Part shown: piece after piece, positions 27,369 through 35,558 of the stretch
Layout of the letters: every line of letters begins with the position of its first letter
How positions within the stretch are numbered: the stretch's first letter is position 1
Assembly (NCBI GenBank): GCA_963841695.1
Contig: CAWJDQ010000015.1
Span: 186,001 to 250,000 of the forward strand
Direction: 5' to 3'
Origin: RYN-230 sp963841695
GTDB lineage: Bacteria > Actinomycetota > Actinomycetes > Streptosporangiales > Streptosporangiaceae
DNA: 64,000 bases
The notes under the pieces: generated by a model
Database searches by the model: none
Told to the model about the DNA's origin: nothing
What the model saw: only the letters and a program-made list of their open reading frames with translations
Position numbers and translations under genes: made by a program

Positions 27369-28247
27369 TCAGCCAACCACAGCGCTGCGGCGGAAGCGGC
27401 TGAACCAGCCGCTGCGCACGTCCCAGCCCATCGTGGTCACGTCCAGGGCCGCGAAGTTCCGCAGCCGGTTGTCTGCGTCCAGCCCTGTCACCTTGACCGG
27501 CCCATAGCCGAAGTCACACGTCCGCTGGTAGGCGCGGTGCAGGTGGCCGTGCATGAGGTAGGCGGGCAGTACCGCATCCACGATGCGCTGCAGGCGACGC
27601 CGGTGCGCGTCGTTACGGGCCAGGTCCTCCTGCGCCCAGTCGGGAGGCGGGTGGGCGAAGGTGTGGGCGACGCCGGACGGGCAGTCGTGGCAGACCATCA
27701 CGTCGGCGTGGCCGCTGCTGGAAATGGCCAGCTCCTGTGCGGTGGTGATCTCCTCCTGCGGCCACCAGTCCACGTCCTCGACGCGGACCGCCCGATCAAG
27801 GCTCACCGCGCCGCCGCAGGCAAGCCAGGTGCGGCCGTGCCAGGTCCAGCGGTAACCGCGGGGCAGGTGCATGATCCTGGGCGCCACCGGCACGCGCCCG
27901 TCCGGGCCGGGCTTCTGGTCCAGCTGGTCGAGCCGGTCGAAGTCCTCGTGGTTGCCGTCCACGAACCACAGTTCGGCGCCCGCCTCGGCCAGGGCCTCGC
28001 TAACGCGGTCCAGGAAAACCTGCCCCGCCTTGTCCGGCCAGATGCCGAAGTCCCCGAGATGCAGGATGAGCCGCTGGCTCTCGCCCGCCAGCAGGGTCGG
28101 CACCCGCCGGATGACGCTGACCGCCCACTCCTCGTTGCCGTGCCAGTCCCCGGCGACGACGATGCGCCGCGGCCCGTCGGACGAGGGCGCCTCCCCGGCG
28201 GACTCGGACGACTCGGCACTCGCAGCGTCCCCGGGTTCAGCAGCCAT
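27369..28247 (-). CDS. Metallophosphoesterase (calcineurin-like)
   Basis: The product has the metal-binding motifs in order: GDWHGN, LGDFG, GNHEDF, CHDCP, and MHGHLH near the end. These give the binuclear metal site of calcineurin-like phosphoesterases. Before the domain is a Glu/Ser-rich segment of about 25 residues. ATG 28247 is preferred over 28295, because residues in front have no match. There are no membrane segments. Substrates range from nucleotides to phosphoproteins and cannot be assigned. The ORF is intact. Confidence 0.85.
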   Translation of the reverse strand: MAAEPGDAASAESSESAGEAPSSDGPRRIVVAGDWHGNEEWAVSVIRRVPTLLAGESQRLILHLGDFGIWPDKAGQVFLDRVSEALAEAGAELWFVDGNHEDFDRLDQLDQKPGPDGRVPVAPRIMHLPRGYRWTWHGRTWLACGGAVSLDRAVRVEDVDWWPQEEITTAQELAISSSGHADVMVCHDCPSGVAHTFAHPPPDWAQEDLARNDAHRRRLQRIVDAVLPAYLMHGHLHRAYQRTCDFGYGPVKVTGLDADNRLRNFAALDVTTMGWDVRSGWFSRFRRSAVVG

Positions 28248-28314
28248 GACTTGATTTGTAACTGCTGAACAGGCATTCCGCCAGGGCTCGGCCACATCCC
28301 GGCCGCGTGGCGGG

Positions 28315-28782
28315 TCAGCCTCCGGCGGTGTCCTGCCATTTTCCGCTCGACGGGTCCCGGCTGATCTGGCAGGTCGCCAGGCTGTGGCGGCCGGTAGCGG
28401 CCGACTTGGATATCACCGCCGCGCCGATCAGGATCTCGCACGCGACCGAGCCGCTTCGGGGCAGCCCGACGGTGATGGAGTAAAACTGCGCGCTGCCCAG
28501 CGGCAGGGTGAGGTGCATGGGACCCCGGCCGGTGCGCGTGCTGCCCGGCGGGCCGTAGGTCACCGTCGCGCCCGGCGTGCCGGTGACCCGGTAGGTGAGA
28601 GTGCGCCCCGATCCACCGCCTGCCGCACCCTTCGCCTTCGGCCGGACGGACGCGGACAGTGAGGCTCCGGCGCTCGCCCGGCCGGCGGCGGCCCGGGATC
28701 TGGACGACGACGGGAGCTTCGCCCCGGTGAGCCCGGTCCCGATGCCGACGATGACGATCAGGCAGCCGAGTCCGACCAGCAT
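28315..28782 (-). CDS. MmpS-like single-pass membrane protein
   Basis: From ATG 28782 the product has a transmembrane helix (LVGLGCLIVIVGIGTGL), a Ser/Ala-rich linker, and a beta-rich extracytoplasmic domain: LTYRVTGTPGATVTYG, LTLPLGSAQFYSITVGL, VACEILIGAAVISKS, and a terminal Cys segment. This resembles MmpS accessory proteins of actinobacteria, which assist RND-type lipid exporters, but no exporter is nearby. The start lies 25 bases inside the preceding gene in another frame. Family members often carry a Pro-rich N-terminus, so the two ORFs may be one protein broken by a -1 shift near 28815. Confidence 0.68.
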   Translation of the reverse strand: MLVGLGCLIVIVGIGTGLTGAKLPSSSRSRAAAGRASAGASLSASVRPKAKGAAGGGSGRTLTYRVTGTPGATVTYGPPGSTRTGRGPMHLTLPLGSAQFYSITVGLPRSGSVACEILIGAAVISKSAATGRHSLATCQISRDPSSGKWQDTAGG

Positions 28783-29429
28783 CCCGTTCCGGATTTGGAG
28801 ACGCCTGGCGGCTGGCGACCCGGGGGCGGGGTGAGCCCCAGGATGGCGTGTCCTCCCGGCACCGGATGCGGGTCCCCGGGCACCCGGTAGTTCTGCTCCC
28901 GGGACGAGTACTGCCGGCCATGTGGCTGGTCCCCCCGGGGCCGGTACCAGGGCCCCTGCTGCGCCTTGGACCAGTTGACTAGACGACTGCCCGGACGGGA
29001 CGACGTGGCGCCGTTCACCCCGTGCCCGTTCACCCCGTGCCCGTTCACGTCATGCCCGTTCACGCCATGCCCGTTCACGTCGTGCCCGTTCACGTCATGC
29101 CCGTTCACGCCATGACCGTTCAGGCCATGACCGTTGACCCGGTGACCGTTCCCCTCCTGACCGCTCACCGGATGCCCGTTCACGGGATGCCCGTTCACGG
29201 GATGCCCGTTCACCGCGTGCCCGCTGGCCGGGTACCCGTTAGCCGGCGGAAAGGACCCGGGCGGGGCCGGCGCTCGCGGGTACCGGGGCTCGCCGTGCTG
29301 CGGGGGCTGGTCCCCGGCTCGGCTCGGCCGGCACGGGTCCGGGTTGGCGTCGTCTGGCGGCGGCCACCACGGGGGTTCTGGCTGGCCCCTATCCGCGCCC
29401 ATATACGACTCCCTCCCGGCACGCTGCAC
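28758..29429 (-). CDS. Pro/Gly-rich protein with NGHxV pentapeptide repeats
   Basis: The 223-residue ORF has a Pro-rich head (PPWWPPPDDANPD), then about 15 tandem pentapeptides of the type NGHPV, NGHGV or NGHDV, and a tail with SRLVNWSKAQQGPWYRPRG. It has no predicted domain or membrane helix on its own. It overlaps the MmpS-like gene by 25 bases in another frame. If a -1 shift near 28815 joins them, it would be the cytoplasmic repeat-rich N-terminus of that membrane protein. The His-rich repeats could bind metal; this is speculation. Confidence 0.55.
   Translation of the reverse strand: MQRAGRESYMGADRGQPEPPWWPPPDDANPDPCRPSRAGDQPPQHGEPRYPRAPAPPGSFPPANGYPASGHAVNGHPVNGHPVNGHPVSGQEGNGHRVNGHGLNGHGVNGHDVNGHDVNGHGVNGHDVNGHGVNGHGVNGATSSRPGSRLVNWSKAQQGPWYRPRGDQPHGRQYSSREQNYRVPGDPHPVPGGHAILGLTPPPGRQPPGVSKSGTGCWSDSAA
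29012..29250. repeat. 15-bp tandem repeat encoding NGHxV
   Basis: About sixteen head-to-tail copies of a 15-base unit (CCGTTCACG-x-CATG type on the plus strand). Copies differ mainly at one or two codons (P/G/D before V), consistent with slippage plus drift within a coding region. Confidence 0.9.
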
Positions 29430-29622
29430 CCACGGTCAGCACGGACTGACCGCTCGTTACCTGGGTTGACCCATCCCGGCCACGCACACCGCGCCAGGAC
29501 CCGGCGTGGGCACGCTTGCTGGTACGCAGTTTTGGACGCGCAACGTTACCGAGTGGTTTACGCAGGTCATGCGGTTGACCAGCACGTCCCCCGGCCGGGG
29601 GACAGCGACACGCCCGCCCCGA

Positions 29623-29862
29623 TCAGGGCCGCGGAAGGCGGCCCGCCGTCAGAATTTCGGACTGAACCGGGCCATCCTGGCGCGGATCAGCTGATAAGGC
29701 GCCTGGCCTGCGGGGACTCCGGCGGAGCAGACCCCACAACCGGTGCGACGGGTTCCAGCGGGCGCAGTCACACAGGCCGCACTCACTACCCGGGCGGTAG
29801 TGGCTGTGTGCCTCGTGGCCATGACCGCATCGGCATAGGCCGGGGTGACGCTTCGCTTTCAT
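29623..29862 (-). CDS. Small Cys/His zinc-binding protein
   Basis: The 79-residue product has CRCGHGHEAHSHYRPGSE and CGLCDCARW, giving a Cx1C-GH-H-H-CxxCxC pattern. It resembles small zinc-ribbon-like proteins common in actinobacteria (CGHxxxxHxHYRxGxxCxxCxCxxF). The remaining C-terminal part is basic and Pro-rich without features. There is no membrane segment. The function is unknown; metal binding is inferred from the residues. Confidence 0.6.
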   Translation of the reverse strand: MKAKRHPGLCRCGHGHEAHSHYRPGSECGLCDCARWNPSHRLWGLLRRSPRRPGALSADPRQDGPVQSEILTAGRLPRP

Positions 29863-30121
29863 GCCGCACCGTCTCAGCTTGTCCAGCCATGCACGCAGGG
29901 CTCGTCACCTGTCCGCCGGTTTGCCCGGGCCCGCTTACTACCGCCTAGTATCGGTGGGGGATGTCGCTCACCGATGCTGCAGCGTATCCATGCGGGCCGG
30001 TGTACCGCTTCCGGGGGATTATTGCGCCCGCGCCCGTAGCCGGGGAATCGGGGGCCCCGCGGACGGCGGGTATCGTGATCGGTACACCCCCCATAACACT
30101 AAGTGAGGACCACGGGGCCGG

Positions 30122-30649
30122 ATGACACCGAAGTACGCCAAACTGGCTAGCTGGTCCGTGCGTGCCGCCGTGTGCGCAGGGCTGGCCGGGGTGGTGGCGG
30201 AACTCGCTGGCGCGAGGTCCCCGCTGGTGACGGTGCTGGTGCTGGTCTTCATCGCGGTGGCGCCCGCCGCGGCGATCGCGGGACTGCTCCGCGGGTTCGA
30301 TCTCTTCGCCCGCCTGATCCTCGCCTACGTCACCGCCGTCGTCGTCGTCACCCTGATCGCGATGATCATGCTGGCCGCGGGGATCTGGTCCCCCAGCGCG
30401 GGCCTGGTGGCGATCGTGCTGGTCAGTGGAGGCTGCCTGGCCGCCAGGCGGGCGGGGTCGCTCCGGGCCAGTCTCGCGGCGCGCGCCACGCTGGTGCGCA
30501 GGTCACTCGTGGACTACTGGGTGACCGACGGCGGGGAGCGTCCCGCAGGCCAGGTGGCCGCGGCCTCGCCCACGACGGAGGCAGACTCCGAGTCGCCGGT
30601 CCTGGCGGCCGGAGCCGGGGAACCCGCCCGCCTCCGCGATAGCGCCTGA
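30122..30649 (+). CDS. Membrane protein, function unknown
   Basis: The 175-residue product starts at ATG 30122. Four hydrophobic segments are visible: residues about 10 to 30, 35 to 55, 60 to 85 (LFARLILAYVTAVVVVTLIAMIML) and 88 to 105. A cytoplasmic C-terminal tail of about 70 residues follows, rich in Arg, Glu and Ala. I recognise no family. It precedes the glycan operon on the same strand by 0.5 kb and may belong to the same envelope function, but nothing proves this. Confidence 0.6.
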   Translation: MTPKYAKLASWSVRAAVCAGLAGVVAELAGARSPLVTVLVLVFIAVAPAAAIAGLLRGFDLFARLILAYVTAVVVVTLIAMIMLAAGIWSPSAGLVAIVLVSGGCLAARRAGSLRASLAARATLVRRSLVDYWVTDGGERPAGQVAAASPTTEADSESPVLAAGAGEPARLRDSA

Positions 30650-30702
30650 GCCTGGCCGAAGCCGCGCCACAGAAGCCAGGCCACGGTAGCCGGGCCGCAG
30701 AA

Positions 30703-30798
30703 CCCCAGGCGGGCCGCCGCAGAACCCCAGGCGGAGCCGGCCCGCAGAACCCCAGGCGGAGCCGGCCCGCAGAACCCCAGGCGGAGCCGGGGCCGCAG
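30703..30798. repeat. 25-bp intergenic tandem repeat, about four copies
   Basis: Four copies of a unit beginning CGCAGAACCCCAGGCGG and ending GCCGGCC follow the membrane-protein gene. The copies differ in only a few bases. Confidence 0.85.
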
Positions 30799-31147
30799 GT
30801 CCCCCCGGACGGGCTCCGGGATTCACCATCCTGGCCGGGTACGTTCGCCTTACCGCCCCGCTTCACCCGCGGACTACCTCAATTGCGCGGGAATCTCACC
30901 CATTCGGATGATCCAGGCGTAGGCGGCATACGGCACTGTGAAGTCACAGATCGCTATGAGCCGGGGGTTGGCCCGCGAGCAAGGACATCGCATGTGCGCT
31001 ATCACGCGACTTGCTCTGGCGGGCCAGTAACCGGGTCGCATCTTTGGCAAGTGACAGCAGTCACTCGCAGGCACCGGGGCGCTAATCAGGGGACGCTTAC
31101 GACCTGCCGCCGACGGTGACAGCCGCATGGTAGGGGGGACCACAAAC
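30799..31147. other. Upstream region of the glycan operon
   Basis: No gene is supported here. It is less GC-rich near 30.9-31.1 kb and should contain the promoter of the operon. A ribosome binding site (GGTAGGGGGGA) precedes ATG 31148. Confidence 0.45.
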
Positions 31148-32089
31148 ATGGGGATTGCCATGTTCCCGGAGGGCGACCCAGCTGTCGTAAACGGAAAGCC
31201 CTTCGCTGAACTTTCGAGCATCGTGAACGGGGCCGGCCATAAGCCGGACCAGCCGGGCCAGAGCCAATACCGGCCGGTAGGCAAGGAATTCGCTATAGCT
31301 CCGACGGTTAGCGTCGTCATACCGGTCAAGAACGAGGCCCGGAATCTGCCGATCGTCTTTCGCACGCTGCCCGCCTGGGTCGATGAGGTAGTCCTGGTCG
31401 ACGGGCGTTCGGTAGACGACACCCTGGCTGTCGCCCGCCAGTGCCGACCGGACGTCAAAATCGTCCACCAGACCGGGGCCGGCAAGGGAGACGCCCTGCT
31501 GGCGGGCTTCGATGCCTGCTCAGGCGACATCATCGTGATGATCGACGGCGATGGCTCCACCGACGGCGCCGAGATCATCCGTTTCGTGGGCGCCCTGGTC
31601 GCCGGAGCCGACTACGCCAAGGGGTCCCGGTTCGCCAACAGCGGCGGCAGCGACGACATCAACGTGGCCCGCAAGCTCGGTAACCGGGTGCTGTGCGGCA
31701 TGGTGAACCTGGCCTTCCGCACCCGGTACACCGACCTGTGCTACGGCTACAACGCATTCTGGGCTCAGCATCTGCCTGCCCTGGGTCTCGATTGCATTGG
31801 ATTCGAGATCGAGACCATGATGAATATCCGCGTCGCTAAGGCAGGGCTGCGGGTCCAGGAAGTGCCGAGCCACGAATTCCGGCGCATCCACGGGGTGAGC
31901 AACCTGCACGTCGTCATGGACGGCTGGCGGATTCTCAAGGTCATCGCCAAAGAGGCATTCCGGTACCGTATCCAGCAGCGGCGGAGCAGGCGGCTGGTGA
32001 CCGCACCGAAAATGGCGGAAGCCCAGTCTTCGGAAGCCCAGTCTCCGGTGCCCGCCGCGGCAATTGCCGCTGACGCGAGCCAGGACTGA
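31148..32089 (+). CDS. Family 2 glycosyltransferase, polyprenol-phosphate-type
   Basis: The product of about 313 residues from ATG 31148 (an upstream ATG at 31127 would put the ribosome binding site inside the gene) has VSVVIPVKNEARNLPIV, VLVDGRSVDDTLAVA, IIVMIDGDGSTDGAEI (DGD), ADYAKGSRFANSGG and LCYGYNAFWAQHL. These match enzymes that load a sugar onto a polyprenyl phosphate or start a glycan. There are no clear transmembrane helices. It is the first gene of the operon; the next start lies one base after its stop codon. Confidence 0.87.
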   Translation: MGIAMFPEGDPAVVNGKPFAELSSIVNGAGHKPDQPGQSQYRPVGKEFAIAPTVSVVIPVKNEARNLPIVFRTLPAWVDEVVLVDGRSVDDTLAVARQCRPDVKIVHQTGAGKGDALLAGFDACSGDIIVMIDGDGSTDGAEIIRFVGALVAGADYAKGSRFANSGGSDDINVARKLGNRVLCGMVNLAFRTRYTDLCYGYNAFWAQHLPALGLDCIGFEIETMMNIRVAKAGLRVQEVPSHEFRRIHGVSNLHVVMDGWRILKVIAKEAFRYRIQQRRSRRLVTAPKMAEAQSSEAQSPVPAAAIAADASQD

Positions 32090-32090
32090 C

Positions 32091-33086
32091 ATGACGTCCG
32101 CTGGCAGCATTTCCGTCGTTATCTGCGCGCACACCGAGAAGCGGTGGCACGAAACGTGCGCCGCCGTGGCGTCGGTCCGGGCACAAAGCCTGCCCAGCCT
32201 GGAAACAATTGTCGTCGTCGATCACAATCCGGCTCTGCTGGCCGCCCTGGCGGCCGAGCTGCCGGACGTCACGGTGATCGCGAACCGTGAGGCACGCGGC
32301 CTGTCCGGCGGGAAGAACACCGGCGTCGCGGCGGCCCGCGGGGACATCGTGGCGTTCCTGGATGATGACGCGGTCGCCGACGAGGACTGGCTGAAGTACT
32401 TCGCCGACTCCTACAGCGATCCCGCGGTCATGGGCGTCGGCGGCCTGACCCTGCCCAACTGGAAAGCACCCCGCCCGGGCTGGTTCCCCGAGGAGTTCGC
32501 CTGGGTGGTGGGCTGCACCTACCGCGGGATGCCGGTGGTCCGGGCGCCGGTCCGCAACCTGCTCGGCGGCAACGCCTCGTTCCGCCGGGAGGCCTTCGAG
32601 ATCACGGGCGGCTTCCAGAACGGCATCGGCCGTTCCGCGGGCAAGCGGCCGCTCGGCTGCGAGGAAACCGAGTTCTGCATCCGGGTCAGCCAGCGCGCCC
32701 CGGAAGCCGTCTTCCTCTTCGACAACCGCTCGGTGATCTGGCACCTGGTCACCCCGGAGCGGTGCCGGTTCTCCTACTTCCGCTCCCGCTGCTACGCCGA
32801 AGGCCTGTCCAAGGCCCTGGTCACGGCCAGCGTGGGCGCGTCTGACGGGCTGTCCACGGAGCGGCGCTACACGACCAGGGTGCTGCCGCTCGGCGTGGCG
32901 CACGGGATGGCCGACGCGCTGCGGGGCGACCGGGCCGGCCTGGGCCGGGCCGGGGCGATCGTCACCGGCGTCGGCGCCACCGCCGCCGGATACGCGGCGG
33001 GCTGGATCCAGCGGCGGGTTAACCCGCCGGGCGGCGCCGAAGGGCAGGGTATCGCCCGGCCGCGCGCCGCGGGGAGGCCAGCATGA
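32091..33086 (+). CDS. Family 2 glycosyltransferase
   Basis: The product starts at ATG 32091. The core has ISVVICAHTEKRWHE, VVVDHNPALLAAL, ARGLSGGKNTGVAAARGDIVAFLDDDAVADEDWL (DDD), and EETEFCIRVSQRAP, the second acidic site. It is a chain-extending GT2 of the type seen in O-antigen and capsule loci. The C-terminus overlaps the deacetylase gene by four bases. No membrane domain is visible. Confidence 0.87.
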   Translation: MTSAGSISVVICAHTEKRWHETCAAVASVRAQSLPSLETIVVVDHNPALLAALAAELPDVTVIANREARGLSGGKNTGVAAARGDIVAFLDDDAVADEDWLKYFADSYSDPAVMGVGGLTLPNWKAPRPGWFPEEFAWVVGCTYRGMPVVRAPVRNLLGGNASFRREAFEITGGFQNGIGRSAGKRPLGCEETEFCIRVSQRAPEAVFLFDNRSVIWHLVTPERCRFSYFRSRCYAEGLSKALVTASVGASDGLSTERRYTTRVLPLGVAHGMADALRGDRAGLGRAGAIVTGVGATAAGYAAGWIQRRVNPPGGAEGQGIARPRAAGRPA

Positions 33087-33985
33087 CCGCGCGGGCCGGG
33101 CTGACCCGGGGGCGCAACAGGACACCTAAACGCAGCAGGACCGCAGAGCCCAGCAGGACCGCAGGGCCCAGCCGGGCACCGGCCCCGCTGCTGCGCGTGC
33201 CGATCCTCATGTACCACGAGATCGCCCCCTCCGCGGAGACCAGCAGCCGGCTGGCCGTCTCCCCCGAGGCCTTCATCGAGCAGATCAGCTACCTGCGGGA
33301 GGCTGGCTTCGAGGCGCTGACCACGGCCCAGCTGGCGGTGATCATGGCCGGCCAGGCGGGCCGGCTCCCGGACCGGCCGGTCATCCTGACCTTCGACGAC
33401 GGGTTCGAGGACTTCCACCGCCGCGTCATGCCCGTGCTGGACCGGTACGGCTACACCGCCACGGTGTTCGTGACCACCGGCTGGATCCAGGACGCCGGGC
33501 CGGACACGGCCGGGCGGCGGCCCGGCCGGATGCTGAGCTGGAGCCAGATCGCGGAGGCCGCCCAGGCCGGCCTGGAGATCGGCGCGCACAGCCGCCAGCA
33601 TCCTCAGCTCGACCAGCTGCACGGCAGCGTCCTGCGTGAGGAGCTGCACGCGAGCAAAGCGCAGCTCGAAGACCACCTCGGCATCCCGGTGCCCGGTCTG
33701 GCCTACCCCTTCGGCTACTCGAACGCCCGGGTGCGGCAGGCCGCCCGCGAGGCCGGCCACGGCTACGGCTGCGCAGTCAGTAACGCCGTGCTGAACGGGC
33801 ACGCCGACCTGCTCGCCCTGCCCCGGCTCACGGTCCGCCGGTCCACCAGCCTGCAGACGTTCCAGCAGCTCGCCGACGGCCGGCATGTCCCCGGGATCTT
33901 CCTCAAGGACCGGGCACTGACCAAGGGCTACGCGATAGCCCGCCGGGCCTGGGCCACCCTGGGCGGCGTAGCGCGTGACCAGTAG
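33083..33985 (+). CDS. Polysaccharide deacetylase (NodB homology)
   Basis: The 300-residue product has VPILMYHEIAP, VILTFDDGFEDFHRR (the first two metal/catalytic Asp), IGAHSRQHPQLDQL (metal His pair), and GLAYPFGYSNARVRQAA. These are motifs of CE4 esterases that remove N-acetyl groups from GlcNAc polymers. It lacks a signal peptide, having only a basic Arg/Ser-rich head, so a cytoplasmic or peripheral role is likely. The start overlaps the upstream stop by four bases (ATGA). Confidence 0.88.
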   Translation: MTARAGLTRGRNRTPKRSRTAEPSRTAGPSRAPAPLLRVPILMYHEIAPSAETSSRLAVSPEAFIEQISYLREAGFEALTTAQLAVIMAGQAGRLPDRPVILTFDDGFEDFHRRVMPVLDRYGYTATVFVTTGWIQDAGPDTAGRRPGRMLSWSQIAEAAQAGLEIGAHSRQHPQLDQLHGSVLREELHASKAQLEDHLGIPVPGLAYPFGYSNARVRQAAREAGHGYGCAVSNAVLNGHADLLALPRLTVRRSTSLQTFQQLADGRHVPGIFLKDRALTKGYAIARRAWATLGGVARDQ

Positions 33986-35558
33986 CACCGCGCCTCCCGC
34001 GGGAACGCCCGGCGACCCGGGCCCTCCCGACCAGGGCAGGCACCAACCACGGCACCGCGCCGGGCGGCCCCCGCGCGACCGGGCCTGGCCCGTGCTGCGC
34101 CTGGTCACCGCCGCCCCGCAGCCCAGCCCCCGGCCGGCGTCCTTCGCGGCCCGGCGCCTGTCCACGGTGCGCCGGCAGATGGCCGACCCCCTGTCCCGCA
34201 ACGGCTACGCGCTGGTCGCCAACAGCGGCGTGACCGGGATCTTCGGACTTCTCTACTGGGTCCTGGTGGCCCGCTTGTATCCGACGGACGTGGTGGGCCG
34301 GGCCTCGGCGGCCTACGCGGCCATGAACCTGCTGGCCGGCTTTACCGCGCTCAACTTCAACGGCGTGCTCACCCGGTTCATCCCGCAGTCCGGATCGAAC
34401 ACCAAGCAGCTCGTCACCCGGGCCTACCTGATCAGCGCGGTGGCCTCGGTGGCCGTGGCCATCCCGTTCCTGCTGACCATCCACCGGTGGGGGCCGTCGT
34501 ACGCGGAACTGGGCAACCCGGTCGTCGGCCTGTTCTTCGTCGGCTGCGTGGTCATCTGGGCGGTGTTCACCATCCAGGACAGCGTGCTGACCGGACTGCG
34601 CAGCGCGGTCTGGGTTTTCTTCGAAAACGGTCTGTTCGGTGTGGTCAAGATCGTCCTGCTGATCGTGTTCGCGGGGACCCTGATCCACCTGGGGATCTAC
34701 CTGTCCTGGATGCTGCCGGTGCTGGTCGCCGTGCCGCTGGTCAACGTGCTGATCTACCGCCGCCTGGTGCCCCGGCACACCGAGGCGACCCTGGACAGCG
34801 TCCCGCCCACCAACCGCCAGATCGGCCGCTTCCTGGCCGGTGACTACTCGGGCTCGGCGTTCCTCCTCGCGACCACCAGCCTGGTGCCGGTCCTGGTCGC
34901 GGTGCGGACCGACAACGTGCGCCTCACCGCGTACTTCTACATGGCCTGGATGGTCGGCGGGGTCCTCGACCTGGTCGGCGTGAACATGTCCATGTCGCTG
35001 ACCGTCGAAGGCGCGTTCGACGCGTCCACCCTGGCCGTGAACTGCCGCAAGGCGCTCCGGAAGGTCATCTGCATCCTGCTGCCGTGCGCGGTCGTGGTGG
35101 GGCTGTTCGCGCACGTGGGACTGGGCCTGTTCGGGCCCGGGTACGCGGCGTACGGCGCGCCGGTCCTGGAGCTGCTCGCCGTGGCCACGCTGCCCCGCGC
35201 GCTGACCGAGATCTACCTGGGCGCGCTCCGCGCGCAGAGCCGGACCTCGCTGATCGCGATCATCCAGGGCGCCCGCTGTGTCCTGATGCTGGGGCTGACC
35301 GTCTTCCTGGCCGGCGCCATGGGGCCGGTCGGCGCGGGACTGGCCGCGGTCATCAGCCAGGGCACGGTGGCCATACTGATCATCCCCGGGCTCTGGCGAG
35401 CCCTGTCCGGCCGCCGGGCGGCGGCCGCCCGCGCGGAGGCCGGCCTCCCGGAGGCCAGTGCCCGCGAACTCGGTACCCCGGAACTCGGTGTCGCCGAACT
35501 CAGCGTCCCCGAACTCGGTGTCGCCGAGCTCGGCGTCCCGGAGACCGGGGCGCCATGA
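33975..35558 (+). CDS. Polysaccharide flippase (Wzx/MVF-like)
   Basis: The 527-residue product has a proline-rich cytoplasmic head of about 60 residues, then about 12 to 14 transmembrane helices beginning at ALVANSGVTGIFGLLYWVLVARLYPTDVVGRASAAYA, which is typical of the polysaccharide_synt/MurJ superfamily. Helices continue to ISQGTVAILIIPGLW. The C-terminus is a repeat of ELGVPELG-type pentapeptides. It should move the lipid-linked glycan across the membrane. It begins 11 bases before the end of the deacetylase gene. Confidence 0.85.
   Translation: MTSSTAPPAGTPGDPGPPDQGRHQPRHRAGRPPRDRAWPVLRLVTAAPQPSPRPASFAARRLSTVRRQMADPLSRNGYALVANSGVTGIFGLLYWVLVARLYPTDVVGRASAAYAAMNLLAGFTALNFNGVLTRFIPQSGSNTKQLVTRAYLISAVASVAVAIPFLLTIHRWGPSYAELGNPVVGLFFVGCVVIWAVFTIQDSVLTGLRSAVWVFFENGLFGVVKIVLLIVFAGTLIHLGIYLSWMLPVLVAVPLVNVLIYRRLVPRHTEATLDSVPPTNRQIGRFLAGDYSGSAFLLATTSLVPVLVAVRTDNVRLTAYFYMAWMVGGVLDLVGVNMSMSLTVEGAFDASTLAVNCRKALRKVICILLPCAVVVGLFAHVGLGLFGPGYAAYGAPVLELLAVATLPRALTEIYLGALRAQSRTSLIAIIQGARCVLMLGLTVFLAGAMGPVGAGLAAVISQGTVAILIIPGLWRALSGRRAAAARAEAGLPEASARELGTPELGVAELSVPELGVAELGVPETGAP

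Noticed and set aside
29012..29250. Regular 15-base repeats that might be a CRISPR array
   Set aside because: The units are directly adjacent with no spacers and are in frame within a protein; no cas genes are nearby.
33903..35114. A 403-residue ORF antisense to the flippase
   Set aside because: Composition of a shadow frame and no start site; the flippase frame has clear membrane helices.
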